Below are positions 7,417 through 15,228 of a stretch of 20,702 bases of DNA, in pieces. Source of the stretch: a virus. Every line of letters begins with the position of its first letter. Position 1 is the first letter of the stretch. Location: positions 1 to 20,702 of IMG/VR virus record IMGVR_UViG_3300032313_000391. One strand, given 5' to 3'. The notes beneath the pieces are model-generated. The model was not told the origin of the DNA, ran no database searches, and was given only the letters and a program-made list of their open reading frames with translations. The translations under genes and the position numbers were made by a program.

Positions 7417-9447
7417 CTAAGATACTTTTATTTCACAGTAATCTGTAGTGCAATAAGCCTCGCCTTGAGCCTCAAGATTATCTACGCCGTCATAAATTGC
7501 ACCAAAATCAATATGCTTCAACTTGCCAACATATGACTCATACTGCTCTTCAGTAATCTGAGTATACGGTTGTTGAGGATAAACAGTATTTCCCATTGGA
7601 AGGAATGATACTGCCTTCAACTGTCCCTCGTACATATTGAGTGCTGGAACAATATGCTTTGATTCTGTTTCCTTATCAAATGACAATGTTACAGAAACAC
7701 CATTGTCAGACCAGTACTTCTGAGCAGTTGCAGCAAGAGCAATTTTTTCAAATAATGTTACTTCCTTTTCAGATCTCGGATGACCTGACTTAATAGGGAA
7801 ATAGACTACTGAAGTATTTGCTGACACTACGTCGTCTTCAACTGTGTACCCTGCTGCTTTGAACAAATGAATCATTGGATCTGTAGTGCCAAATCTAATT
7901 GCACGAAGGAAGAAGTTTCCTCCAGGACCCCAGTGAACCCCAGGCGTTGCACCAGAAAGAATTGAAACTGATCCTGATGGCTTAACTGTTGTTACACGAA
8001 TTGATTCACGAACACAAAGCCATTCTGAATACTGATGATCGTAGTGACGAATCTTGTTATATCCTTCATCCATCCACTCACGAACAATTGGCAAACCCTT
8101 TTGATCTGCAAATGATGCGATACCTGTTAGTGATGTACCAATACGACGGTTACGTTGCATGATACCGTTTGTTTGTGGCCAGTGTGTTGGAACAAGTGTT
8201 ACAGTCTTTCCGTAAAGGTATGCAAACTTAAGGGTACGCAGGAAGTCCTCCTTAGATTCATGACGATTCAAGTGCACTTCTACAAGTGTACATAATTCAT
8301 ATGATTCCAATGGCTGCTCCGCACATGGGTTAAATCCCATCACACGATAATCCTTACCGTCTGGCGCATCCTTTAGTCGTCCATAATTACGAGCAACATC
8401 AAGCCAGATAAAACCTGGTTCTCCATTCTCCGTAATTAAATCTACATAGTCTTCGTACTTTGTTCCTACTTCTGCTGAAATAGAATTATTAGACATCCAA
8501 GCCCAACCTGGATTCTCTGGATCAAATGAGTTACGTTCTGGGAATAGTTCTGAATTCTTTAGATTCATAAATGTTTCATCACCTGCATTACCCAAAGCAA
8601 GAGTTGCTGATCTACGAACATTGCCTGATACCACGCAGGTACCAATAAGGTTCACAAGGTCTACAATAGCACGAGAGTCTAGTGTTTCTCCGCCTCTGGA
8701 GCCGATTACACGGTCTATCTGGTCGTGCAACTTGATAAGAGGTGCAGGCCCTGATGCAACGCCTCCAAAGCCCTTAATAGGGGCTCCAAGGGGTCTGATC
8801 AAATCATAGTTAAACTTCTGAATGCTCTGGTTTGCTCTAAGGTATGAGTTGATAAGAAGTCTGACTGACTCTACCCATCCTTCACGAGTGTCTGGGATTT
8901 CGAATATCTGTTCTGGTTCTGTCGGAGCATAGATTGAGAAATTCTTATCCTGTCCCACTGTATCAAACCCTACACCAATACCAAGCATTAATGCATCCAT
9001 AACCCAAGCAAATAGGGCTCCTGGATCATTCTTATCAAGGTCCTTTGTGGAAACCATTGCACAGTTTTGTAGTGCTGCTGAGTTCTTTTTCTCCATAGTC
9101 ATAGGAGTTCCAAATGCCCACATACCACGACCTGGTGGAGTCCACTTTAATTCAAACATTCTTTGGAATGCTTCTTGTGCAGACTTCTGAGCCTTGTAAT
9201 CATTCCATGGTAGACGGTTTTCTTTAGCATGATTCTTCTGTACTGAATACATACCCTCGATTACACGACGACAAACTTCATGCCATCTTTCCTTAGTTCC
9301 ATCTTCCTTCATGCGAGAATATGTACGAATAAAAGTAATTTCTCCAAGTGAATTTTCTGCTGCATCCTTAAACCCAAATGGGCTTTCTTGGTTCTTGTAT
9401 TTTTCTACGAAGTCCTCTGGAAGTTTAAAACTAAAAAAATCTGACAT
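7417..9447 (-). CDS. nrdJ: Adenosylcobalamin-dependent ribonucleoside-triphosphate reductase (class II)
   Basis: This 676-aa enzyme reduces ribonucleoside triphosphates to deoxynucleotides with a thiyl radical generated from coenzyme B12. It matches the monomeric RTPR type of Lactobacillus leichmannii, which is about 739 aa. The active-site loop NPCAEQPLESYELC holds Asn373, radical Cys375, Glu377 and redox Cys386. The partner redox cysteine is Cys129 in ALQNCAMVS. The C-terminal shuttle pair is Cys666 and Cys671 (CTTDYC), with the four-residue spacing known from RTPR. VKPSGSVSILSGATPGVHWG (about 489-508) is a conserved class II motif. All key residues are present, so it should be active if the host supplies B12 and thioredoxin or a similar reductant. 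It has its own promoter-like site and an AAAGGA ribosome site 11 nt before the ATG. No cobalamin riboswitch fits the 99-nt leader. Confidence 0.95.
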   Translation of the reverse strand: MSDFFSFKLPEDFVEKYKNQESPFGFKDAAENSLGEITFIRTYSRMKEDGTKERWHEVCRRVIEGMYSVQKNHAKENRLPWNDYKAQKSAQEAFQRMFELKWTPPGRGMWAFGTPMTMEKKNSAALQNCAMVSTKDLDKNDPGALFAWVMDALMLGIGVGFDTVGQDKNFSIYAPTEPEQIFEIPDTREGWVESVRLLINSYLRANQSIQKFNYDLIRPLGAPIKGFGGVASGPAPLIKLHDQIDRVIGSRGGETLDSRAIVDLVNLIGTCVVSGNVRRSATLALGNAGDETFMNLKNSELFPERNSFDPENPGWAWMSNNSISAEVGTKYEDYVDLITENGEPGFIWLDVARNYGRLKDAPDGKDYRVMGFNPCAEQPLESYELCTLVEVHLNRHESKEDFLRTLKFAYLYGKTVTLVPTHWPQTNGIMQRNRRIGTSLTGIASFADQKGLPIVREWMDEGYNKIRHYDHQYSEWLCVRESIRVTTVKPSGSVSILSGATPGVHWGPGGNFFLRAIRFGTTDPMIHLFKAAGYTVEDDVVSANTSVVYFPIKSGHPRSEKEVTLFEKIALAATAQKYWSDNGVSVTLSFDKETESKHIVPALNMYEGQLKAVSFLPMGNTVYPQQPYTQITEEQYESYVGKLKHIDFGAIYDGVDNLEAQGEAYCTTDYCEIKVS

Positions 9448-9484
9448 AATATGTATCGTCCTTTCAAAAACGGATTAAGACCTA

Positions 9485-9493
9485 AGTATAGCA
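9485..9493 (-). promoter_or_regulatory. Extended -10 promoter (TGCTATACT) for nrdJ
   Basis: The minus strand reads TGCTATACT. The expected start point lies about 30 nt before the nrdJ ATG, leaving room for the AAAGGA site at 9459-9464. A weak -35 candidate (TTGCTT) lies 15 nt upstream. One arm of an 8-bp inverted repeat abuts the box. Confidence 0.5.
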
Positions 9494-9517
9494 GAGTTTT
9501 ATGAAAAGCAAAACTCT
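9493..9517. repeat. Inverted repeat next to the nrdJ promoter
   Basis: AGAGTTTT and AAAACTCT form a perfect 8-bp stem around a 9-nt loop. It lies between the dehydrogenase and nrdJ and touches the extended -10 box. No T-run follows on either strand, so it is a poor intrinsic terminator; an operator or weak attenuator is possible. Confidence 0.5.
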
Positions 9518-9546
9518 CCCCTAAATAACAGGTTGAGACTTAAGAA

Positions 9547-10209
9547 CTATTTGCCACTGAGGATATGATTTATCTCTATATGATTTATGTTAACATGTTT
9601 AGGTAGACTTGCTACCCATCTTATAGATTCAGCCATATCCTCAGCAGTTATAGCAATCTCTCTTTTTTCTTCTTGTGTATCAATTGTTCCTGGACAAATT
9701 TCAGTAACTTTAATTCCATACTCTGGAAACTCTAGCCTCATAGTATCTACAAGAGCCATCATTCCTCTTTTAGCATTAGTATAATTTCCACCAGTTCTGT
9801 ATGGGAACTTACCACCCAGAGAACTAATAAAAATAATTGTAGGGGATTCTGACTTCTTCATAGAAGGAACAAAGAGTTGTGATAGGTACATTGGTCCAGA
9901 TACGTTTATGTCATAGGCTCTTCTAAAGTTGTCCATTGTTTCATTGATAATCTGAGTTGGCCCTGATCCTCCACCTGCATTGTTAACAAGCAAGTCAAGA
10001 GTTATATTGCTATATTTTTCATAAAACTTTTTAATTTCACTTTGACTTGTTATGTCCATTTGATAGACTTCAACATTTTCAGAAACTAGACCTGACACTT
10101 TAGAAAGATCTCTTGAAACGGCAATAACTTTATATCCATTTTCAGACAAAAGTTTTACTGTTGCATACCCTACACCTTTGCTTGCACCAGTTATAATTGC
10201 TGTTTTCAA
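9547..10209 (-). CDS. Short-chain dehydrogenase/reductase (SDR)
   Basis: This 220-aa protein is a classical NAD(P)-dependent SDR. It has the nucleotide-binding TGASKGVG (7-14), Asp52 in MDITS, NNAGG (76-80), Asn102, the catalytic Ser129/130 in FISSLGG, and Tyr143-x3-Lys147. The PGTIDT stretch at 173-178 fits the family. Arg33 after the second beta strand (VSRD) suggests a preference for NADPH, which is inference. The start is a TTG directly after the stop of the oxygenase gene; the TAA before it excludes a longer reading, and no later Met would keep the glycine motif. No Shine-Dalgarno sequence is seen, so translation probably depends on coupling. It is the last gene of the oxygenase operon and may oxidise or reduce a hydroxylated or carbonyl product. 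Its substrate is unknown. Confidence 0.9.
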   Translation of the reverse strand: MKTAIITGASKGVGYATVKLLSENGYKVIAVSRDLSKVSGLVSENVEVYQMDITSQSEIKKFYEKYSNITLDLLVNNAGGGSGPTQIINETMDNFRRAYDINVSGPMYLSQLFVPSMKKSESPTIIFISSLGGKFPYRTGGNYTNAKRGMMALVDTMRLEFPEYGIKVTEICPGTIDTQEEKREIAITAEDMAESIRWVASLPKHVNINHIEINHILSGK

Positions 10210-10941
10210 TTACATGCTCTGACTGTGATTAAAGTCCATGCCATTGTGTATCCAATGACTAGGAACCATATATTTAAAACCAGACTTTACTACATGTGCC
10301 GTGTGAAAATATGGTGGATACGCTGGGAATATAATTACGCTATTTGCTTTAGGCTTTACACCAAAGTCAATAGCCTTTTCAGCAACTGCTATGTCATAGT
10401 CTAAATCTACTGCTGGAGCACCTCTTACCCATCCGTCAGATGATGTCCATCCACCATCATAGTCTTTTAATTGAAATGATATTTCTCCACCTTCGCAGTC
10501 ATCATTTAAATACATTACCAAAGAATATCTGAGGGTCTGATCTCCATCTAACTGATCAAAGTGAGCGCCCATACCCATGCCAGTATTATACTTTTTTATG
10601 TTAAATGTTGGGAATATCTTTGGCTCATCAAAGTCACCTAGTGATGAAGCATAGTCTTTGCATACGTTATACAGAGTAGACATTATAGAGTTGTAAATGT
10701 ATTTGCTTTTTTCTGCTACTTCTCCATCAAGTCTATTAATTGCATCAATGTCAAAGGTCTTTGTCTCACCATATATAAAGTTTTTATCATTTGAAGATGT
10801 CCAGTTTTTCCAAACATTAACATCCGACGCAGTGTCATTTTCTATTTCGTCTAATTCTTTTAAAACTTTTTGAAAATTTGCAAAATCTTCAATAGCATCT
10901 GTGTAGTAGTAAACCTTGGGATCTAACTTTTCTACATTCAT
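10210..10941 (-). CDS. 2OG/Fe(II) oxygenase, prolyl-4-hydroxylase superfamily (copy 6)
   Basis: This 243-aa protein is a jelly-roll oxygenase that would couple 2-oxoglutarate decarboxylation to substrate hydroxylation. The iron ligands are His127-x-Asp129 (GAHFDQLD) and distal His213. The usual 2OG-binding Arg is Lys223 (SGFKY), ten residues after the distal His. The core strand YLNDDCEGGEISF is typical of the superfamily. It differs from its neighbours by an insert (about 160-195, GGWTSSDGWVRG) between the GGE strand and the distal His. It starts 9 nt after the preceding oxygenase gene with GGAG in the gap, and its stop directly abuts the dehydrogenase start. The family is clear; the substrate is unknown. 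Confidence 0.88.
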   Translation of the reverse strand: MNVEKLDPKVYYYTDAIEDFANFQKVLKELDEIENDTASDVNVWKNWTSSNDKNFIYGETKTFDIDAINRLDGEVAEKSKYIYNSIMSTLYNVCKDYASSLGDFDEPKIFPTFNIKKYNTGMGMGAHFDQLDGDQTLRYSLVMYLNDDCEGGEISFQLKDYDGGWTSSDGWVRGAPAVDLDYDIAVAEKAIDFGVKPKANSVIIFPAYPPYFHTAHVVKSGFKYMVPSHWIHNGMDFNHSQSM

Positions 10942-10950
10942 TATTTTCTC

Positions 10951-11613
10951 CTAGTATCTGTTATTTTTGTAGTGATCTTTTTCTTTTATAAATCCAACTG
11001 TAACATATCGGATTGTTCCGATTCCCACATGCTTTACCCCATGCTCATATTCTTCGTTTCCTGGAAAAACAAGAAGTGTTCCTGGAGTTGGCTTTATGTC
11101 TGAATTTTCTTTATTTTTAAAGAATAAGGCACCATCAACATAGTCATCATTAATATAAAGAATTGTTGCATATCTAATTGCTGGATCTGTATGCTGATCT
11201 GTGTGTGACTTTAACTCTACACCAGGCTGCATTCTTTGCAAAGTGCCAAACCCTGCAAGTTCCAGAGAGTTATTGCTTGATGCAACAAGAGCCCCCAGTC
11301 TATCCTGAAGTGTTCTGCTTATTGCGTGATGAACAATGCTTAGATTTTTATCTTGCCATCCTTGAGTTATTTCAAACTTACCTTCTTTAACTAAGTTTTC
11401 TACGTCGTCTCTTCCAAACTTTTCCATACAAAACCTAGCAAGATTTTTTGTATACTCTATAGACCAGTCTTCATTTGGGGTTGTTTTAATTATTTCTAAA
11501 ATTGTTTCTAGTTCGTCTTCTTGTAAAAAATTTTCTACAACCAATACGTGATCGTGCAAAACCTCAGTCTTGTATCCAGCATCATCAAACTCTTTTTTTA
11601 AAAAAACTTCCAT
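10951..11613 (-). CDS. 2OG/Fe(II) oxygenase, prolyl-4-hydroxylase superfamily (copy 5)
   Basis: This 220-aa protein has iron ligands His137-x-Asp139 (KSHTDQH) and distal His191 (EHGVKHV), with 2OG-binding Arg202 (IRY). The distance from distal His to Arg is 11 residues rather than the 10 of its neighbours, so the last loop has one extra residue. The ILYINDDYVDGALFF strand is diagnostic of the superfamily. The first 90 residues do not resemble the other copies. The ATG follows the preceding stop without a gap, with GAGG upstream inside the previous gene, indicating coupled translation. Intact active-site residues argue that it is functional. The substrate is unknown. Confidence 0.88.
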   Translation of the reverse strand: MEVFLKKEFDDAGYKTEVLHDHVLVVENFLQEDELETILEIIKTTPNEDWSIEYTKNLARFCMEKFGRDDVENLVKEGKFEITQGWQDKNLSIVHHAISRTLQDRLGALVASSNNSLELAGFGTLQRMQPGVELKSHTDQHTDPAIRYATILYINDDYVDGALFFKNKENSDIKPTPGTLLVFPGNEEYEHGVKHVGIGTIRYVTVGFIKEKDHYKNNRY

Positions 11614-12360
11614 TTACAAATCCTCAACTTTATACTTATTTCCATCAGCGTCTAACTTCCATCCTTGCTTTAAAAGTTCTTGCCACTCTGCTCTTTCAAT
11701 TTCTTGCTTTGCTCTCGTTTCTTTCATTTCTGCAGCCCAAGCATCTCTTAATTCTTGTGGATATGCAGACTCTTCTCTATCATCCCAGAAAGATCCGATA
11801 GTGTATCTTACTCCACTTTCTATTAAGGATACTTCGTGCATATTGTTAAATCCCCCGTCAAACACAGCGAGCATACCGACCTCTGGCTTAATCTCTATAT
11901 CTTGATCTGGGAACTTAAGAAGACCACCTTCAAAATTATCATTTAAATATAAGAATCCTGCATACCTGCTTCTAGTAAATGCTCCTGAGTTTCCATGCTC
12001 ATCAGTATTGTCAGAATGAACTCTTGCGTAGGCTCCTGGCTCCCATTTTTGTGTATGGTACCCAATCTTAGAAATAACTTTAGGGTCTAGGTCATGTACT
12101 GATGCAATGGCTTCTGGCATTTTTGCCTCAATATCTGAAAATATAGTTGGAGACAATCCAGCATCAAGCACTTCTTGATCGTTGTCTTGTGGAAGAACAG
12201 AAGAGTATGACTCATAAAAAGAAATTGGCATCCAAGACATCTTACCGCTAACTGCTTGTGCATCTAAAGCATTAATCATTTTTTGACAAGTTTCTTTATC
12301 TATAAAATTATTATATACGACTATGTCTTTTGTTATTCTTTTTTTATTGTTTAGATTCAT
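11614..12360 (-). CDS. 2OG/Fe(II) oxygenase, prolyl-4-hydroxylase superfamily (copy 4)
   Basis: This 248-aa protein has iron ligands His115-x-Asp117 (RVHSDNTD) and distal His175 (NMHEVSL), with 2OG-binding Arg185 (SGVRY). GFLYLNDNFEGGLLKFP is the core strand motif. A short insert after the HxD motif (DEHGNSGAFTRSR) may shape the substrate entrance. The last 50 residues are a charged, Glu/Lys/Trp-rich helix beyond the jelly roll, a tail the other copies lack, possibly for partner binding. The ATG overlaps the preceding stop (ATGA) and has AGGAG upstream. All catalytic residues are present. The substrate is unknown. Confidence 0.88.
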   Translation of the reverse strand: MNLNNKKRITKDIVVYNNFIDKETCQKMINALDAQAVSGKMSWMPISFYESYSSVLPQDNDQEVLDAGLSPTIFSDIEAKMPEAIASVHDLDPKVISKIGYHTQKWEPGAYARVHSDNTDEHGNSGAFTRSRYAGFLYLNDNFEGGLLKFPDQDIEIKPEVGMLAVFDGGFNNMHEVSLIESGVRYTIGSFWDDREESAYPQELRDAWAAEMKETRAKQEIERAEWQELLKQGWKLDADGNKYKVEDL

Positions 12361-13028
12361 GGCTTTCTATCTCCTGTATGCTCTGTTATTTCCCAGAAGA
12401 ATGGGCAGGTGTATCTAATACCACTCTTAATCTCTGTCACTCCGTGAACATAGTTCATATCCCCTGGGAAAAAATACGCTGCTCCTTTTTTAGGTTTAAA
12501 CTGTACACCTTGTAGGGGAAAATACAATTCTCCACCTTCATAGTCTTCATTTAAATAGAAAAGGCTTGAAAGATCATAGTTTGGGAAATCATTCGGAAGT
12601 CCAGCATCTGGACCCTCGTGTAATTCTTTGTCTGCGTGAGGCTTCTGAAACTGCCCTGGGAGCCATCTGACAATGGTTGTGCCAGTAGGAGTAACCTTTA
12701 CCTTGTAGAACTCTTCAACGATTGGTTTAAGTCTTTGAAACAGGCCTGCAATTACTGGAGCAATTGTTGGATCATTTTTATCTAGAGTTGGACTAGTTGC
12801 TACTCTGTCTTTCCAGTATTCAGAGTCATAAACTACTGTACCGTTTTCGTTAACATGGCTTTGGGTTACATCCCAGATTGTCAAAGACTTTGCAGCCTTC
12901 TCTAAAAACTCTATTTCTTCTTGAGTCATAAAATTTTCTAATTCAACAATCATCTCTTTACCATTGCCAAACCATCCAGAAGGCGTCATAGATGGCTTTC
13001 TGAATACGACATCTCCCTTATCACTCAT
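12357..13028 (-). CDS. 2OG/Fe(II) oxygenase, prolyl-4-hydroxylase superfamily (copy 3)
   Basis: This 223-aa protein has iron ligands His131-x-Asp133 (KPHADKE) and distal His195 (YVHGVTE), with 2OG-binding Arg205 (SGIRY). LFYLNEDYEGGELYFPLQG is the core motif, close to known phage P4H-like proteins. Residues 62-90 (VVYDSEYWKDRVA) form an extended substrate-side segment. Its ATG has no Shine-Dalgarno sequence. Instead an extended -10 box, TGGTATAAT, ends 6 nt before it inside the last codons of the upstream gene, so this gene may also be expressed as a leaderless message. The stop overlaps the next start as ATGA. Confidence 0.9.
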   Translation of the reverse strand: MSDKGDVVFRKPSMTPSGWFGNGKEMIVELENFMTQEEIEFLEKAAKSLTIWDVTQSHVNENGTVVYDSEYWKDRVATSPTLDKNDPTIAPVIAGLFQRLKPIVEEFYKVKVTPTGTTIVRWLPGQFQKPHADKELHEGPDAGLPNDFPNYDLSSLFYLNEDYEGGELYFPLQGVQFKPKKGAAYFFPGDMNYVHGVTEIKSGIRYTCPFFWEITEHTGDRKP

Positions 13029-13030
13029 AA

Positions 13031-13759
13031 TTACATTATACCATTCTGTTTGTTTGATGTATTATCTATTACTGATAATTTTAAAACTTTTGCTTCATGA
13101 GAACCAATAGAATTTCCATCTTGATCTACAGCATCTCTGTACCAGTCTGTCCATTTACCAGAAGAGTTTATTTCTTGTGCAGCAGAACCATAGGTCATAT
13201 TTGCCTCTAATCTTTTTCTGTCGCTATCTTCATAATCTACCATCTTTATAGATGTGTTGTTAAGATTTGAAATAGAGATTGGAATTATTGTTGCTAATGG
13301 AGTTCCTGACTTAATGACTATGTTTTTGTTTGAAGATTTTGCTTTTATTGCTAGTGGTAATGGGTTGTCGTAAAAAGAAGTGCTAATTAAATTAGACATT
13401 GTTTCAAAGTCGTTATTAAAATAATTAACTGGATTAATTGTTAGAATACTAACATTTGGCTCTGTTCGAAATACTAACCCAGTATCAAAACTGATAGATG
13501 ACTGCCCTCTTCCACCATACGAACCTTGTGGTGCTGAAATGATTTTGATGTGATCTTGTGTTTGATCATTTACTCCATCCCACAGAAACTCTACGTCCTT
13601 TTTGCAAAAAAGATTCCAGCCAATAACATTTGATTGTGTCACTGGGAAACATCTATAGGCATGCCCCTCTGATGTTTCGTCCATCCAGTCTCTTTTTATG
13701 GACATTGGGGCTAAGTCAAATGATGAACCATTCATCTTTTCAACAGATATGTTAAACAT
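13031..13759 (-). CDS. Oxygenase-associated protein, DUF6065-like
   Basis: This 242-aa protein has no function I can name. The stretch WMDETSEGHAYRCFP (25-39) followed by NVIGWNLFCKKDVEFLW (44-60) resembles the DUF6065 family as I remember it; that identification needs a profile search. A conserved-looking IKSGTPLATIIPI lies at 149-161. The same three landmarks (Cys-Pro region, GW/GY strand, GTP-x5-P) recur in the 258-aa protein encoded at 14452-15228, so the two are probably distant paralogues. It is beta-rich with no signal peptide or membrane segment. It overlaps the preceding oxygenase stop as TAATG and ends 2 nt before the next oxygenase start, so it should be co-expressed with both. Confidence 0.7.
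   Translation of the reverse strand: MFNISVEKMNGSSFDLAPMSIKRDWMDETSEGHAYRCFPVTQSNVIGWNLFCKKDVEFLWDGVNDQTQDHIKIISAPQGSYGGRGQSSISFDTGLVFRTEPNVSILTINPVNYFNNDFETMSNLISTSFYDNPLPLAIKAKSSNKNIVIKSGTPLATIIPISISNLNNTSIKMVDYEDSDRKRLEANMTYGSAAQEINSSGKWTDWYRDAVDQDGNSIGSHEAKVLKLSVIDNTSNKQNGIM
13035..13043 (-). promoter_or_regulatory. Internal extended -10 promoter (TGGTATAAT) in the oxygenase operon
   Basis: The minus strand reads TGGTATAAT, with the last base 6 nt before the ATG at 13028. It overlaps the final codons (Gly-Ile-Met) of the DUF6065-like gene. Transcription would begin at or beside the ATG of the third oxygenase. The same TGGTATA core occurs at 3348-3356 and 15974-15982. Confidence 0.5.
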
Positions 13760-14442
13760 TACTCATTATCCCATTTTGCATCATACATGTCTGGTGTATG
13801 AAACTTTTTGCTATAGTCAAGCATTGTAACAATAGAGTACTTTGTTCCAGAATGAACTGGCATTGCTTGATGAGGATACATGAAGTTAGAAGGGAAAATA
13901 TAAAGATCTCCAGCCTCTGGCTTAATGTTTAAGCCCTGCAATCTAAAAAATAGTTCTCCACCTTCGTAATCATCATTAATGTATGCAACAAGAGACACAG
14001 TACAGTTGTAAGAGTATCCGTGATCATGGTGCTCTTTAAAGTGTTGACCTGGACCATACTTAATAAAATTAAATGCTTCCCAATACTTTAGTGGCATAAT
14101 GTTGTAATCTTTTCTATAGTCTTCAACTGCTGCTGCCTGAGCATCGTAGACATCTTGCCAAATAGCCTGTAACTTAATAGACTCTTCACTAGGGTCTAAC
14201 TCTATGTCTGTTTTTTTAAATTTAAAATCAACGCAATCTCTGTAGTCTGGCATTAACTGCTGATATCCAACATATGCTGGCATCCAGTGATATCTTTTAC
14301 CTTCTTTTGATAACTCTCCATATCCTGCAACAGATCCAAGTGTCTTTTCAATCCTATTAATTAAATCAAATTCTTTTTTTATGACACCCTTATAGCATTT
14401 TATGCCATTTCCTAAATCAAGTTTTTCTGTCCATGTCTGCAT
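13759..14442 (-). CDS. 2OG/Fe(II) oxygenase, prolyl-4-hydroxylase superfamily (copy 2)
   Basis: This 227-aa protein has iron ligands His138-x-Asp140 (KEHHDHG) and distal His191 (YPHQAMPV), with Lys201 (SGTKY) where Arg is usual. Collagen prolyl 4-hydroxylase also uses a Lys ten residues after its distal His, so this is compatible with activity. It is the closest relative of copy 1 (15228-15941). Both carry DCVDFK, EAFNF-x-KY, YNCTVS, YINDDYEGG, FPSN and SGTKY in the same order, which indicates duplication. An AAGGA site lies in the 9-nt gap before the ATG. It is flanked on both sides by the DUF-type partner genes. The substrate is unknown. Confidence 0.9.
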   Translation of the reverse strand: MQTWTEKLDLGNGIKCYKGVIKKEFDLINRIEKTLGSVAGYGELSKEGKRYHWMPAYVGYQQLMPDYRDCVDFKFKKTDIELDPSEESIKLQAIWQDVYDAQAAAVEDYRKDYNIMPLKYWEAFNFIKYGPGQHFKEHHDHGYSYNCTVSLVAYINDDYEGGELFFRLQGLNIKPEAGDLYIFPSNFMYPHQAMPVHSGTKYSIVTMLDYSKKFHTPDMYDAKWDNE

Positions 14443-14451
14443 TTTTATTCC

Positions 14452-15228
14452 TTATCTATACTCTCGTCTTGACCATACTTTATTCTTATATACTCCGCCG
14501 TCAGGCTTTCTATAAATTCTCATATTAGATACCATTTTATCATAAATTGTAGACTGATCCAGTATTTCTATCTCATGATTCCAGTCTTCTCTTTTAAAAG
14601 GAAGAAACTGGATATATGGAGTACCTGCGGGGATTGTCCCTTCCCAGCCTTCTGGGATAAAAAATGGAAAACTTCCAAGCAAATGTACTTTATCTGAATC
14701 AACAATGCCTGTTGTATTTAAAAATGGAAGATCAAACCTATTCATTGGTGTCATAAACAAAGCACTGTATCCTTCTGGAAGTTCTAGTCCCCAATCTGCA
14801 GACCAAGCAAAATGATGAGTATAGTATCCATAGGGATGATGAAACTGTGGCATTGGTGGTCTTTGTGTACAAAAATCTTTATATTTTAAATCTTGAACTT
14901 TAACATCAATTATCCCCTGATCATTTTTAAAAAATGTAAGATCACATGGAGTTTTAAATATATACCCAGTTGAAAATGCATCCATAATTGCAGGACAGGC
15001 TTTCCATGTAGGAATTTTTCCATAGTCATCTACAGTTCCTTCTTTTGGAAATGGACAAACCTCTTTAGGTGCTTTGTAATACTCTCCATTTGGCATTTTA
15101 GCAAACCTATCTGCATTTTTATACCAGTCTGGAATAACACTTTGAGTAGGTGATGGGACAGATATGCTATCTTTATTTAGCCATGTTCTAAAAGATCTAA
15201 ATATGGCTATCTTAGATTCTATACTCAC
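14452..15228 (-). CDS. Oxygenase-associated protein, 258 aa, related to the DUF6065-like gene
   Basis: The function is unrecognised. Landmarks are VIPDWYKNA (31-39), WKACPAIMDAFSTGYI (75-90), PYGYYTHHFAWSADWG (132-147), FLNTTGIVDSD and IPAGTPYIQFLPFKREDW (199-216). I recall proteins with this IPDWYK...CP...DA..TGY pattern from marine and freshwater phages, often near 2OG oxygenases. The pattern parallels the 242-aa protein at 13031-13759, so the two probably share a fold. It has a His-rich centre (His130, His131, His138, His139) that could bind metal, which is speculative. The start is a GTG at 15228 overlapping the oxygenase stop (TAGTG); no good internal ATG keeps the N-terminal motif. No strong Shine-Dalgarno sequence, so coupled translation is likely. 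Confidence 0.7.
   Translation of the reverse strand: MSIESKIAIFRSFRTWLNKDSISVPSPTQSVIPDWYKNADRFAKMPNGEYYKAPKEVCPFPKEGTVDDYGKIPTWKACPAIMDAFSTGYIFKTPCDLTFFKNDQGIIDVKVQDLKYKDFCTQRPPMPQFHHPYGYYTHHFAWSADWGLELPEGYSALFMTPMNRFDLPFLNTTGIVDSDKVHLLGSFPFFIPEGWEGTIPAGTPYIQFLPFKREDWNHEIEILDQSTIYDKMVSNMRIYRKPDGGVYKNKVWSRREYR

Noticed and set aside
9493-9517. Intrinsic terminator after the dehydrogenase gene
   Set aside because: The 8-bp stem is perfect, but no T-run follows on either strand and it abuts a promoter. I list it as an inverted repeat instead.
9448-9546. Adenosylcobalamin riboswitch before the B12-dependent reductase
   Set aside because: The gap is only 99 nt, much of it promoter and inverted repeat, and no B12-box-like sequence is seen. 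Known cobalamin riboswitches need more space.
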